DNA of 64,000 nucleotides from Agapanthus africanus (GCA_030015575.1 CM057339.1:699372761-699436760); one strand, 5' to 3'. Positions 1-11,781 are shown, counted from the stretch's first letter. Notes: generated by a model not told the origin, from the letters alone. Numbers and translations are program-made.

Positions 1-545
1 GAAAGACATGCGATACTTCCGAACCGGAAGATCAAAATCTGGGACAAGGACTGCTAAGATAGATTAGGAATTGTTTAAGAACGTATACAAGGGATATATT
101 AAGAGGCGCAAGAAAGAAAGACCAATACGGATTCAAGAAATTTAGATGGAATCAAGGAGGTTATAAGAAAAGATCACTCGTGATTCCTCAGAAATGATTC
201 AAACTGGCTTTGGGCAATGGGCTGAGGCAGGCAGGCCATGAAGGTCCATCCTCTTTAGGAGGTACCAAGTAAATGACTACTGGAATCAGGCGACAGAGAT
301 GAAGGGTTTGAACTTCCGTTTTCTTTCTTGGTCGAAAGTTGATCGTCAGGGAAGATAAGAAAGGACTCAAGACGGATTTCAAGAGAGAATTTAAAAGAAC
401 ACAATAAATGGTAGGGTCAACGTTGAGCCATGATCGTCAGGAGAATAAGGTAGGATTCAATGAACTATGATTCAAGAGTGATATCATAGTGCAGTCGTTA
501 CAGTCTACCATTCTTAAAAGAATTTCGTCTCCGAAATTCTCTAGT
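1..545 (-). mobile_element. Ty3/gypsy chromovirus-like 3' LTR, cut by the window edge
   Basis: Read on the minus strand, 545-503 carries a pair of short inverted words around GAATTTC and GAAATTC, then a purine-rich stretch, then TGTAACG at 502. This arrangement is typical of the 3' junction of Tekay/Del-type chromoviruses (end of the interior, polypurine tract, LTR start). The LTR would run leftward from 502 and leave the window at 1. The same signature, better preserved, ends element C at 25588-25620. No coding sequence of the element is recognisable to the right. The family is inferred from this junction only. Confidence 0.45.
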
Positions 546-1704
546 GGATGTTGTAACAGGGCAATAAAAAAAAAAGATAATGTTGTCGCAAGTTGTTTTC
601 ATTCTATTGGTTGTCGATATTCCATTCAAAAAGAGATGCCGAAAAAAACGATCTAAGGGAAGTAAGGAAGGAAGGGACCAACCGAAATTTAAAAGAATTA
701 AAAGTTACAAAATGTCCTCGAGATATGATCTCCAAGAAAGTTAAAATTGAAGTTCAAAATGGATTCAAAAGATGGTATGAGATTCAAAGGAAAAGTTAAA
801 TGCTTTAGGATTTTTTAATTCTTGTATTATCTACTTTCAATTATCATACAGAACTAGCCTGCATGGGCCATCAGAAAAATCTATCACGTCCCGCCCTCTT
901 CCTAAAATAAATAAAATAAATAATTAAATAGCAAGAACGCGATGAGACCTGTGATGTATCTATATCAAGAATCATACATTCCCGATATTGATACGCTAAG
1001 TGATTGTATAAGCAGTAAAGGGAAATTATAGTACAAGAATTTAAAACTTATAAACTATCCAACAATATTTATTTACATCTTCAACAAAAATAGTCCAAAT
1101 TAGAACACAACAGTCGGATATTTCAAAACAGAAGACATGCAGAAATCTGAAAGAAACAACAACCTAAAGTTCTGCATGAGTGGAGAAGTGATTGAAGTTC
1201 TCCTCAGTTGGTACCATCTCGTACCTAGCTTCGTCTCCCTGCCCCACTGTCGTGTGACGATATTTCCTAAAAAATAAAACAAAAAACAAGAATGCCTTCA
1301 ACGAACTAAAGATCGGTAAGTCCCCATTTTATAAAAAAAGTATTTGAAAAGAAACATGGTATATATAATATTAGGCATGAGAATAATTGTGAATAGTAAA
1401 CAGTAGTGTGCATGTCAAACAGCTAACATGTGTTAATCAGTACAAGGTAACTAGAGTATCATGATATTCGATATTTCAGTGTTATTAATTATAAATATAA
1501 ACTCAATTTGTGGGAGTTTTATTGTATAACTAGAATATTCCATAATTCCCACGGAATAGCAGCAACACAGGATTGAAGATTTATATGAAATGCAATGTAC
1601 CGTGTTCTTCGGTACCACGAGGAACAAGTATGATCCCATGTTACACATAAATACTCCCATTCTTCGAGCTACACCATTCCATAATGTCTTATGTGTGTTC
1701 CAAC
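546..1704. other. AT-rich stretch, nothing recognised
   Basis: Only short chance reading frames occur, on both strands, and none resembles a known family. The stretch probably contains the decayed interior of the gypsy element on its left and unrelated repeat debris. A lysine-rich frame at 593-799 (plus) has no recognisable domain. Confidence 0.4.
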
Positions 1705-2689
1705 TGTTCTTAGATTACTACCCTACCACGGCTTTAAAGAGCCGTGCTAATAGATTTTAGTTAGGTACAGTCCCGAAGCATATGGAGATAGTGAGCGGTC
1801 GAGAGAATTCGTCTCTCCCGGCATAGCGAGTTGATGTCGCGCTGTGCACAGCTGGCTATGACCATAAATCCTTGTCCAAGACAGTCGAGATTTACTGATA
1901 AGTGTTATCAGTATTTTTCTCTGGTAGTCATTAGCTTGACGTCATCACGACTTATCGGGTTCTTAGGAGTCTGACGGTTTGCACCTCCCAGACCCGATAT
2001 GCGACAGTCTTAGATGAAAAGGACCGGACTGTATGGTGAATGTCACTGATAGGCTCTTGCAGAGTACGGATGAGCTTTCCTTGTCGACCAGGTTTTCGTT
2101 CAATAACTGGAAAGCCGTTATGTACAGCTGGTACACCGCCGACGTGCTTGTAGGTTAACCCGGTGGAGGATTGATCTGAAAATGTTTTAGATCAATAGAA
2201 TATGATCCTGACCTACTGTCAGCGTATTGTCGAGTCTTTAGAGTCCCACACAGAGGGTTTTCCCTCGTTCTAGCGAAATCATGTAGTGCACGTACGGCGA
2301 TACGTGTGGGGTCCAATTAAACATGTGTATGTGATACCATATGTATTAATCAGATGGATAATACAAACCGATTTATGATTGAACCAGGTCATTAAATCAG
2401 TGTTGATTTAATAACATTACTTATATAAGATGTTGCATATATAAATTAGTCTTATTGTGTTATCCACACTCTCTTTTATTTTGTTACATAACATGTTACG
2501 TAACATGACATTTGCATGCTATATTTTTTGTACATGTGCATTTATATGTATAATAATTATTATACATTATTTTCTTTTTCTAATTTTTCTCTCTTAATTT
2601 TTTGCATGGCTAAGGATGAAGTGTATGCAAGGTGGCATACACTCTCATCTCTCATGCCAAGTGGAGTGGATTAAAAAGAAGAAGGGGGT
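1705..2689 (+). repeat. Fragment of a copia-type LTR related to elements A/B/D/F (element H)
   Basis: From about 1705 the sequence follows the mid-part of the LTRs of B, D and F: the block with CAGTCCCGAA, the TCTCTCCCGG hairpin, the GGACCGGACTGTA block and the CCCACACAGAGG block occur in the same order. The LTR start is missing at 1705. No primer site follows; a Tat-like LTR begins near 2690. It carries the structured LTR module at 1815-1988. It is clearly more diverged than A, B and D, so it is an older relative. Confidence 0.7.
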
Positions 2690-3452
2690 GATATGGTGAT
2701 CAGTCAAATTTATTGCATATTTGTATGAACATTTTCCTTATTATTATTAATTACAAAAAGGAGTTAATTGTAAATAAAGAACATATGTGGGTTTATTTGT
2801 AAAAAGATTATTGTCATATGTTTCTTAATTTATAATTATTATAATTAGGGAAATATATGCATATCATATTTAAATAAAATATCCATGAGATTATTAATTA
2901 TTAAAATATGCATATCATATCAAATAATCCTCACCAATATTATTAAGATATCATATCAATTAATTGGTTAGAATATTATCTCAAATAAAACAAATGCTAC
3001 TAACAATGTGATTTGAGATATTGTGCAGGTATTATAATAAATCAGCCCAGGTCTGAAAAATAAGTAGGAGATCCACAGCAAATCGATTTACCAAGCCAAA
3101 TCTGCCGAATGGTAGGAGCAAATTGAAGAATCTCTAAACGGCAGAGACTAAGAGATATATTTTCAAAATATTTTTATCGGAAAGATCTCTAAATATCGAG
3201 AGAAGAAGGAACGAAAAATCTGGAAACTCAAACCCGACCAGTGGACGGAGGATCCGCGGCTAATAGGGGCATTAGGCGGCTAAAACCGCGGTCGTTTGAT
3301 GGCCGTAGGATATGAAAAATCAGGGGCTTGATCGTATTTACATACACTTCAATATGAATTCTAGGGTTTCAAGTTCTAGAGCCTATAAAAGGACTTGAGA
3401 GCTATCTATCTATCTATCCATTGAAGAATAAATCGACCGATCTACCAATCAA
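2690..3452 (+). repeat. Tat-like Ty3/gypsy LTR, left part, running into the gap
   Basis: A purine tract with GGGGGTGATA (about 2683-2692) is followed by a segment that is the near-mirror image of 3683-3765, where the same words lie in the opposite orientation. Such a tract followed by TGATCA is the usual interior/LTR junction of Tat/Athila-type gypsy elements. A TATA-like box lies at 3384-3390, as expected for U3. The LTR is cut by the run of Ns. Lineage is inferred. Confidence 0.5.
3384..3390 (+). promoter_or_regulatory. TATA-like box in the gypsy LTR
   Basis: TATAAAA lies in a GC-richer context about 60 bases before the gap, the place of a U3 promoter in this kind of LTR. The transcription start is not visible. 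Confidence 0.4.
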
Positions 3453-3652
3453 NNNNNNNNNNNNNNNNNNNNNNNNNNNNNNNNNNNNNNNNNNNNNNNN
3501 NNNNNNNNNNNNNNNNNNNNNNNNNNNNNNNNNNNNNNNNNNNNNNNNNNNNNNNNNNNNNNNNNNNNNNNNNNNNNNNNNNNNNNNNNNNNNNNNNNNN
3601 NNNNNNNNNNNNNNNNNNNNNNNNNNNNNNNNNNNNNNNNNNNNNNNNNNNN
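3453..3652. other. Assembly gap, exactly 200 N
   Basis: 200 consecutive Ns. A round number like this usually marks a scaffold join of unknown true length. Frames that span it are not real. Confidence 0.99.
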
Positions 3653-3780
3653 ACAGAGCGGAAATACTCACCACTATACTACAATTAACACATTTTTGTA
3701 ATTAATAATAATAGGAAAAATGTCCATACAAATATGTAATAAATTTGAATGATCAAATACCCCCAAACTTATGTTTTGAT
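3653..3780 (-). repeat. Start of a Tat-like gypsy LTR with its polypurine tract, inverted relative to 2690
   Basis: On the minus strand AAGTTTGGGGGTATTTGA lies at about 3779-3762, a classic Tat/Athila polypurine tract plus LTR start. The next 80 bases match 2690-2772 in the opposite orientation with few differences. The LTR runs leftward into the gap. Two same-family LTR starts face each other across the gap. Confidence 0.55.
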
Positions 3781-4526
3781 CGTCCAGAGCAAACTATTTT
3801 ATTTTCAAAAGAAAAAGAAAAAACCTATCACACTTTCATAGGCAACACGATTGCACTTAGCTCGTGCAACAAGCCTTTAAACCTCTAGGTGTCTCTAGTA
3901 GGAGAAGTGTTGTCTCCTGAAGGTTTTCATCGGATTACACCCACAAAATCCTAAAATAAAAGAAAGAAAAGGAAAATTACATGTAAAAATAAAAAGCATA
4001 TAAAAGAAAAAAATTGAAAATAAGTATTTCAAACTACACTAGCTTTTTAGTTGTCATGAGTCCTATCTTAATGGTCTTAAAAAGATGTCAGAAATCACAT
4101 TCTCCCTCAATAAAATATCATTTTTAGTCTTTCTCTCCACCTCTCCTCCAAACATCGATCATATACCCCTACGTATGTGTAAAAGTCATCCCTACACTTA
4201 AAGAATTCAATTCAAGCTATCATACCCTTTATCCATATTCCTTAGTAATTTTTAGTCGGTGATGTTTTTAGATGGATTTTCTCACACATTCTTCATGCGA
4301 CCATTAATACTTCTTGAGGTACTAACCAACCGATTACCGAATGTGCTCACTTATTAAGGCGTAATTAGAAATATCCTAGTCTTGCAACACCTATGGCTTA
4401 GCAGTTACTCCAAAATTAGTTGGTCTAAAGCACTAGGTGATAAGGCACCCTCGCTATAATTTTTTATATGCTATCTTAAGTAATTACAAAACCAGTGTTC
4501 ATTTTTCTTCACCATTTATTTTTTGT

Positions 4527-4568
<42 letters not shown>

Positions 4569-5245
4569 TAAGGCTTGTAGGCAAGAGTATTTCAAGATAT
4601 CCTCTACTATCCTAAGTTTCAGGATGTGTACAAATGCGTATAGTAGGGTATCAATATTCAGAAGTTTGGACTCAAGAATAGGGACTATTTTTCAGACTTT
4701 TTTCTATCCGCAGATTAGTGATATCTTCATCTTACTAACCCTTGGGACAACAGCCTCAAGACTATGCATTACTAGTTTCGTTTTAAAATATCTAATTTTC
4801 TTGCATTTCTTAAATCTCTTCCTATCTTTCATATGTATTTTCCACTTTTTAACTTTCATTTTCAAATTTTTTTTATGCAATACAAAATTTACATATGATG
4901 CGTGGATACATACAAACCATCCTTCCAAATTTGTTTGTAGCAGTGTCTCCACTGATATTGTCCTGTAAGCTCAAAACCTGAATATTAGGAGGAAAAATTC
5001 AATAAGATGGCATAAAGAACGGGTCAAGAGTGAATGACAGTAAAATCCTTCCCCAAACTTGTTCTTCGGTCATAATCGTGCAAAAATTTCTTTTCTTTTA
5101 AGAGCCATTTAAAAATATTTTTCTTCTCCCCCCTCCGAACTTGAGTAAAACAGTGTTTTCATTACTAAGTATTGAAATTCGACATAAGAGGGGGAAGAAA
5201 TATCGCGTTAGTATATACAAGACTTTACCCACAACTACAATAAGG
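3781..5245 (-). other. Non-coding 3' region of a Tat-like gypsy element
   Basis: This AT-rich stretch lies just upstream (minus strand) of the polypurine tract. It contains further purine-rich words of the same kind, for example around 5050 and 5130 (CCCCAAACTTG and CCCCCTCCGAAC on the plus strand). Such spacers are usual between pol and the 3' LTR in Tat/Athila elements. No reading frame is recognisable. An (AC)n run lies at 4529-4565. Confidence 0.45.
4529..4565. repeat. (AC)n microsatellite
   Basis: An uninterrupted AC dinucleotide run of about 18 units. Confidence 0.95.
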
Positions 5246-5507
5246 GGTTGCCCCTACGGAGATAGGAATCCGTAAGGACAACTTTTTATTGCCCCTACGG
5301 ATTAATCCGTAGGGGCAACATTTTATTGCCCCTACGGATTAATCCGTAGGGGCAACATTTTATTGCCCCTACGGATTAATCCGTAGGGCCATCGGTTTGT
5401 CCCTACGATGCCCTACAGATTAATTAAAAAATATTGAAATGTAATATTTTATTTGGCCTTACGGAGCCGCAAAAGAAAACTCTACAGATTAATCCGTAGT
5501 GGCAAAA
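5246..5507. repeat. Array of perfect 30-bp palindromes, probable subterminal repeats of the CACTA element
   Basis: Three direct copies start at 5289, 5326 and 5363 (period 37). Each is a 30-bp palindrome centred on GATTAATC with arms TTGCCCCTACGG / CCGTAGGGGCAA; the first two are perfect and the third decays at its right arm. Degenerate copies lie at 5253-5280 and 5395-5505. Clusters of palindromic subterminal repeats that bind TNPA-like proteins are known at CACTA ends. I could not find a clean CACTA terminus or a 3-bp target duplication, so the exact end is open. Confidence 0.6.
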
Positions 5508-5849
5508 AGGGATATTTATAAAATAAAATAAAACTTGGTAATTTCCCCACCGACCTCAAAATATTCCCAACTCCTGCGCACGCGATCGACTTCGTTTTCG
5601 ACAACAAAATCCTCGTCTCCACCGATCGAGAGCACGATCGACTTCCTCTTCGACAATTGAATCCTCGTCGACAGTCTCCCAACCTCCGTCGACAGTAGAA
5701 TCCTATTCTCACCGTGAGTCGGGCTCTTTTCCGCCACCTGTGTCTCGTCGACAGTAGAATCCTCGTCGAGCTCTTTATCCCTGCCACCTGAGGTGATTTA
5801 ATTACAATTTTGAAGTTATAATTATGCTTTTTCGGTGTTATTGTTGATT
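5508..5849 (+). other. Probable 5' exon region of the CACTA element, up to the insertion of A
   Basis: A GC-richer stretch with repeated GTCGACAGT(A) words (near 5668, 5688 and 5745) and repeated GATCGACTTC words. At about 5792 an AG/GTGATT resembles a splice donor, followed by AT-rich sequence that is interrupted by element A and resumes at 16414 as telomere-like intron-type sequence. Its role as a first exon or leader is an inference from order and composition. No protein is recognised. Confidence 0.35.
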
Positions 5850-8050
5850 TGAAAGGTTCCTAGGCACCCTATAGAGGTCTCACAAGGCATCAACCAAGCC
5901 AATTTCAAAAATTATGGGTGCCGCGAAACCCTAACGCGGATCTTAGACTAGAATTCTAGGCGAAAAACAAAACTAGTTAACAAATTAACTAAAGGTTAGA
6001 TGCTACAACCTTTGTAGATCCGGTTATCCTCTTCCTTGGCTCCTCGTAGGCATCCTCTCGCTGTCCATCTCGATTCCCAAACTCGAACGTCGGCTTCATC
6101 GGAAAACGAGCGGAATAGGTCGTCGGCTTCGTGTCAAAGACGATCGACGTCGAGGTTGCATAAGTTCAAGCTCCAACTTCACCAAGTAGTGAAACTTGTG
6201 AAGAAAACACCCAAAACAACTTGGCAAGAGGTAGAGGGTGAAGAAATAGGAGGTGGGTTCACTTTAGAATTGGATTTCACTCACTTTTGGTCAAGTTGCC
6301 ATTGATGGCATGAAGCTTTTCTTGAAGAAGAAGATGATGAAGAAGAAAGAATATCATTAGTTTCTTATTTGAAAAAGAAACTAATATGAATACTTATCAT
6401 ATCTTGACCATGGTCAAGTGTAGAGATTAAACTAAGGTTAGAAGGAATGGTTAGGGTTAAGGATGAGATAAGGATGGTGGACTTTGTCAAAGCTTCAAGA
6501 AACTTCAACAAGTGACAAAGAAAGCCACCATTCTCATCTAAACCTTTTCTAAACAAATAAATAAATAAAAAGGCAAAACCCTAATCATCTCTTAATCATG
6601 GTTTAATTCTTCACACTTAACCTAATGAGCAAGTATCATCAAACATGATACAAAGATGTGCACAAAAGTATATCACATATACAACATGTACATCAAGTGA
6701 GAAAATCCATTTAAAGTGAACCAATACCAGTTAATGCAAAGTAATATATCAAATATATAATTATACATTAAATCATTAAATCAACACTTGATTTAACGAT
6801 CCGGTCATATCGTATATAACCGACCAGTATCCAATGTATCGATTTATCGAATCAATGATTCGATAACTAGGTCATATCGAATATAACCAATCGAAACATA
6901 TATCGCGAGAATGAAATGCGGTATCACATACACGCATTATTCTCGGTCCTGCACATATCTCATATGCGCTCCTATTTCGTTTTGCCTGAGCCAGGAAACC
7001 TCTGTGTAGGACTCTAAAGACTCGTCAATACGCCGGTAGCAGATGATGATCATATCAAGCACCCACAAGCCGCAAGCGGTCTGCTAAACGTAACGGCCAT
7101 CCGGGTATTGAGCGATCAGAAGATCGACGAGCTAGCCCGCTCACACTCCTGTGAATCCAACTAGTAACACTTACCGTACAGTCCGGTCTGTTCGTCTGAT
7201 ACGTCGCATATCAAGTCTAGGGGTGGTAAACGTCAGACCCCAATACTCGATAAGTCGTGCCGATGTGAGGCTCATAACGGGTCGAGAAACTACTGGTAAC
7301 ACTTACCAGCAAATCTCTGATCAGCCCTGGACAGGGACTTCCCTGTTACGGCCAATCGAGCACAGCGCAACATCAACCCCCAATACCGGGAGAGACGAAA
7401 CCCCTCCTATCGCTTATTGCCTCCATGTGACTCGGGACTGTACCCAAAGACCACCGTTTTGCACGCCCTCATGGACGTGGTAAGGTAGAGATCAAAGCAC
7501 AGTGGGAATCACACAAGACTCTATGACGATCTCGGGTCTACAGACTAACCTGCACAAGTGTCACCTGAGAACTGCCATCTGACGTGAGGTATAATACCAT
7601 CTGGGAGTTCTCGGCGAGTCCGTCCAGTGTACCCAGTCTCCACTGAGCACCCGTATACCATCTCTGATGTCAAACACCAATGGATATGGGATCATCCATC
7701 GCCCATCTCATGGGTCGAGAAGCGTATAAGCTAGTCTACTCTGGTATATCGATGCCCCGTCTAGATACACCCACGACTAGGGACCTTGAAGGATGTACTT
7801 ATGGACTACCATGTCCCCACTAGTATGATCTGCATCATAGTCCAGGTAGTCAAGTACACATCCTAAGGGCTTTACCAACATGTAACTATAAGACAGTTTA
7901 AAGAGACAAGTGTACATGTTAAGATAAAGAGTAACCAGATAACATACTATCGTATCGAGCAAGAAAGTCATCTCTATATATGTCCAAGCATCCAATATAA
8001 TATACATCATCTGTACAATACTGGCCTCTAGGGCATACATACAACTAACA
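5850..8050 (-). repeat. 3' LTR of element A
   Basis: 2201 bp, read on the minus strand from TGTTAGTTGTATG at 8050 to CCTTTCA at 5850. It matches 14206-16413 throughout. It contains the structured LTR module at 7220-7392. Confidence 0.95.
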
Positions 8051-8064
8051 ATCTCCTACTTGCA
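8051..8064 (-). promoter_or_regulatory. Polypurine tract of element A
   Basis: On the minus strand GCAAGTAGGAGAT directly precedes the LTR start. B and D have CAAGTGGGAGAT at the same place. Confidence 0.85.
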
Positions 8065-11000
8065 CTAGGGCCAGCTGATGTAGTATCGCATACCGAGCAT
8101 CCCGAAGAGTCTCTCAAACTGTATCTGGGGAATGGCCTTCGTGAGTGGATCCGCCGTGTTGTTCTTCGTGTCAACCCTCCTGACCTCGATCTCCCGGCGA
8201 TCAACTATCTCCTGGATCAGGTGATACCGCCTCAGAATATGCCCGGATCGCTGATGGGGCCTGGGTTCCTTGGCCAAAGCCACCGCTCCATTGTTATCGC
8301 AATACAAAGGTATTGGACGCTCAATGGATGTAACCACTCCAAGTTTAGTAATGAACTTCTTGATCCATACAGCCTCTTTGGCAGCATCGTTGGCAGCGAT
8401 GTATTCAGCCTCCATCGTCGAGTCTGCCACGGTTTCCTGCTTGGAACTCTTCCAGCTAACCGCCCCTCCGTAAAGGGTAAAGACAAAGCCCGACTGCGAC
8501 TTAGAGTCGTCCTTATCACTCTGGAAGCTAGAATCGGTAAAGGACTCGACTTGGAGCTCCCCGTTACCATACACCAAGAACATATCTCTAGTCCTTCGCA
8601 AGTACTTGAGAATGATCTTCACAGCTGTCCAGTGACTCTCTCCTGGATCAGCTTGATACCTGCTCACTATACTTAGTGAGTATGCTACATCGGGTCTGGT
8701 ACATAGCATCTTATAGATGATAGAGCCTACTGCCGAAGCATAGGGTATCCCTTGCATGCGAGCTCTCTCCAAATCAGTCTTGGGAGACATCTCTTTGGAG
8801 AGAGTGACTCTAGAGATCGTGGGTAAGTTCCCACGCTTGGACTCTTCCATACTAAACCTCTTTAGTATGGTGTCAATGTACCTGGATTGGGACAATCCCA
8901 AAATCCGTTTGGATCTATCTCTATAGATCCTAATTCCCAATATGCAGGAGGCATCACCAAGATCTTTCATTGAGAATCTTTGTGATAAGAAGAGCTTAAC
9001 CGATTGCAGCATAGGAATATCATTTCCTATCAGAAGTATGTCGTCCACGTACAATACGAGGAAGACAACCTTACTCTCTGCCACCTTCTTGTAGATACAA
9101 GGTTCATCTGGATTTTTGACGAAATCAAACTCTTTGATAACGACGTCAAAGCAGATGTTCCAACTCCGCGATGCTTGCTTTAATCCATAAATGGATTTAA
9201 GCAGCTTGCACACCTTTCCACTGCTCCCACTGTCTACGAAGCCCACTGGCTGAGTCATGTACACGCACTCTTCTAAATCACCGTTTAGAAAGGCGGTCTT
9301 AACATCCATTTGCCAGATTTCGTAATCATGATATGCAGCGATGGCAAGCATGATCCGGATGGATTTTAGCATAGCCACTGGAGAAAAGGTTTCGTCATAG
9401 TCTACACCTGGTCTTTGACGAAAACCCTTTGCTACAAGACTAGCTTTGAAAGTCTCCACTTTCCCATCTACACCAAGTTTCTTCTTGAAGATCCACTTGC
9501 TCCCAATGGGTTTTACCCCTTCAGGAGCAACGTCCAAAGTCCATACTTTGTTGGTGTACATGGATTCCATCTCGGACCCAATAGCATCCAGCCATTTCAC
9601 TGAGTCCCCACTCGTGATGGCCTGCTCGAAGCTAGTTGGGTCATCATCCTCCATGATGCAATCCTCGCTACCACCATCCATGAGAAAACCGTAGTATCTC
9701 TCAGGTTGGCGAGGAACCCTACTAGATCGGCGGAGAGGCTGAGGTTCGTCGGGAGCTACTGAATCCTCTGGTTCCACTAAATCTTCAGTTTGAGTTTGTG
9801 TAGCCGGAATTTCTTCCAGTTCTACCTTATCGCCACTAATTTCCTTTGCAAGAAATTCCTTTTCCAAAAAGGTGGCATGTCGAGAAACAATCACTTTTTG
9901 TTCCTCTGTATGGTAGAAAAGATATCCATGTGAATGTTTGGGATATCCCACAAACTTGCATAGAACTGACCGTGCCTCGAGTTTGTCCGGATTTTGCCTT
10001 TTGACATAGGCCGGGCAACCCCATATCTTAACTCGTTTAAGACATGGTCTCTTCCCACTCCATATCTCATATGGTGTTGTAGGTACAGATTTAGATGGAA
10101 CTTGATTCAATAGGTATGCTTCTGTCTCCAGCGCATAACTCCAGAAGGAAATAGGTAACTCAGCTGTGCTCATCATAGAGCGCACCATATCTAATAGGGT
10201 GCGGTTCCTCCGTTCTGATACACCGTTGTGCTGTGGTGTATATGGAGGAGTCAGCTGAGAGAGAATCCCATTCTCTTTTAGGAAGTCCAGGAATTCATTG
10301 CTTAAGTATTCTCCTCCTCGATCAGATCGTAGGATTTTAATACTTTTTCCGGTTTGGTTCTCAACTTCTTGTTTATATTCCCTAAATTTCTCAAAAGCTT
10401 CTGATTTGTGTTTCATTAGGAACACATACCCGAACCTGGAGAGATCGTCAGTGAATGTAATGAAGTATGAAGAACCATCCCTGGCATGTGTAGACATGGG
10501 ACCGCATACATCACTATGAATAAGTCCCAAGAGTTCGGTAACTCTTTCTCCGTGTCCCGTAAACGGAGTTTTGGTCATCTTGCCTTTGAGACATGACTGG
10601 CAAGTGTCATAAGATGAAAATTCAAACGGATTTAAATATCCATCTTTATGCAACTTAGCCAGTCGTGTCGCATTGATGTGACCCAGTCTACAATGCCACA
10701 AGAAGGATTCGTTGAGTTCAGAACTCTTCCTCTTGTTTGTGTTTGTTATGCTCAGAACTGTTGATTGATTTAGAACATAAATGCCATTGCACAACGTGCC
10801 TGATCCAACAAACTTTTGGTTACGGAAAATGTTCATAACATTGTCCTGTAATACAAAATTATATCCCTCTTTACTCAATAAAGAAACCGATATAATGTTG
10901 CATATCAGGTTCGGCATGTAATAGCATTCGTTCAGAACCAATGTATTACCAGTTGTTAATACAAGGTGATATTCCCCGACAGTCTTAGCTGCAACAATTG

Positions 11001-11370
11001 CGCCATTTCCGACTCTAATGTCTTTATCACCTTCTCCAAGTTCTCTACCTTTCTTGAGCCCATGTAACTGATTACATATATGGGATCCTGACCCGGTATC
11101 TAATACCCAGGACGTAGAGCAAATGGAGAAACAGTTCTCAGTAACGAACACACCCGAAGAAAATGCATCAACATGTACTTTCTTCATTCGGGTGGCATGG
11201 GAATCCTGGCATTCCCCTATATCCTGTTCATTCCTATAACTCTTATAAGAAAGAACGGAACCAACGTTCCCCAGCACAGTATAACATGCGGGTTCGGTCA
11301 ATACATCCATATTATTATCTTCATTAGGGCATGAAATGGTCGCTACCTGGAGAGAGAGAGAAGAAAACAC
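8065..11370 (-). CDS. Ty1/copia pol polyprotein of element A (protease, integrase, reverse transcriptase, RNase H)
   Basis: An open frame of 1101 codons. In order: a protease with DTGSG at about residue 91; the GAG-pre-integrase HCRLGH zinc region near 225; the integrase core with DDLSRF, RSDRGGEY and NGVSERRNRT (the D, D and E positions); reverse transcriptase with QMDVKTAFLNGDL, SIYGLKQASRSWN and the YVDD catalytic box; and RNase H with ESFTDSS and MEAEYIA. The integrase-before-reverse-transcriptase order defines Ty1/copia. Copia polyproteins usually begin with gag and a CCHC knuckle; none is seen here, and the frame opens only about 90 residues before the protease. The frame looks whole. 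The first ATG is taken as start because the homologous frame of D opens with the same residues (MFSSLSLQVAT). Confidence 0.92.
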   Translation of the reverse strand: MFSSLSLQVATISCPNEDNNMDVLTEPACYTVLGNVGSVLSYKSYRNEQDIGECQDSHATRMKKVHVDAFSSGVFVTENCFSICSTSWVLDTGSGSHICNQLHGLKKGRELGEGDKDIRVGNGAIVAAKTVGEYHLVLTTGNTLVLNECYYMPNLICNIISVSLLSKEGYNFVLQDNVMNIFRNQKFVGSGTLCNGIYVLNQSTVLSITNTNKRKSSELNESFLWHCRLGHINATRLAKLHKDGYLNPFEFSSYDTCQSCLKGKMTKTPFTGHGERVTELLGLIHSDVCGPMSTHARDGSSYFITFTDDLSRFGYVFLMKHKSEAFEKFREYKQEVENQTGKSIKILRSDRGGEYLSNEFLDFLKENGILSQLTPPYTPQHNGVSERRNRTLLDMVRSMMSTAELPISFWSYALETEAYLLNQVPSKSVPTTPYEIWSGKRPCLKRVKIWGCPAYVKRQNPDKLEARSVLCKFVGYPKHSHGYLFYHTEEQKVIVSRHATFLEKEFLAKEISGDKVELEEIPATQTQTEDLVEPEDSVAPDEPQPLRRSSRVPRQPERYYGFLMDGGSEDCIMEDDDPTSFEQAITSGDSVKWLDAIGSEMESMYTNKVWTLDVAPEGVKPIGSKWIFKKKLGVDGKVETFKASLVAKGFRQRPGVDYDETFSPVAMLKSIRIMLAIAAYHDYEIWQMDVKTAFLNGDLEECVYMTQPVGFVDSGSSGKVCKLLKSIYGLKQASRSWNICFDVVIKEFDFVKNPDEPCIYKKVAESKVVFLVLYVDDILLIGNDIPMLQSVKLFLSQRFSMKDLGDASCILGIRIYRDRSKRILGLSQSRYIDTILKRFSMEESKRGNLPTISRVTLSKEMSPKTDLERARMQGIPYASAVGSIIYKMLCTRPDVAYSLSIVSRYQADPGESHWTAVKIILKYLRRTRDMFLVYGNGELQVESFTDSSFQSDKDDSKSQSGFVFTLYGGAVSWKSSKQETVADSTMEAEYIAANDAAKEAVWIKKFITKLGVVTSIERPIPLYCDNNGAVALAKEPRPHQRSGHILRRYHLIQEIVDRREIEVRRVDTKNNTADPLTKAIPQIQFERLFGMLGMRYYISWP

Positions 11371-11781
11371 TTTAGCGTATGCTCGTGCAAGATCAGATTG
11401 GTTATTATCTTATCTAATCAGGATGGCTCCCACAGCTTTTTATCAAATCTTCCTCCAAACACTAAAAGGAAACACTAGCCGGGATTAATTACACACTACA
11501 AGTTCGCCAATCTTTCAGCCAGGCCAGTGTCGGTACTTTGAGGGAGGTCCCCCGTGCTTTCGCACGAACCTAATTAATGTAAACCTCGTTTTCCCAGAGG
11601 CGTAACCCCGTTGACACCTTTCTAGACACCTACTTGATCAGCTAATTGCAATGTGTAAAACTCTCCCAGGAGTAACTCTTACTCGCAGTGGGTATCGGGA
11701 TCCAACTATCTCATAGAAGGTATGCAATCTCATTGCAAATTTCAACACTTGAAATTCCCGATAATATTTTTCCCCTAGTGT

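Noticed and set aside
593-799. Lysine-rich 68-codon frame as a host gene
   Set aside because: No domain, simple composition, and it lies beside an LTR junction.
3414-3705. Reading frames across the gap
   Set aside because: They consist of Ns.
5289-5395. CRISPR-like array (palindromic direct repeats with 7-base spacers)
   Set aside because: Spacers are identical and far too short, the repeats are complete palindromes, and the window is plant nuclear DNA.
8221-8676. Antisense reading frames over pol of A (also 9415-9694, and 59102-59449 in D)
   Set aside because: They mirror the coding strand of pol, are shared by both pol copies for that reason, and have no domain.
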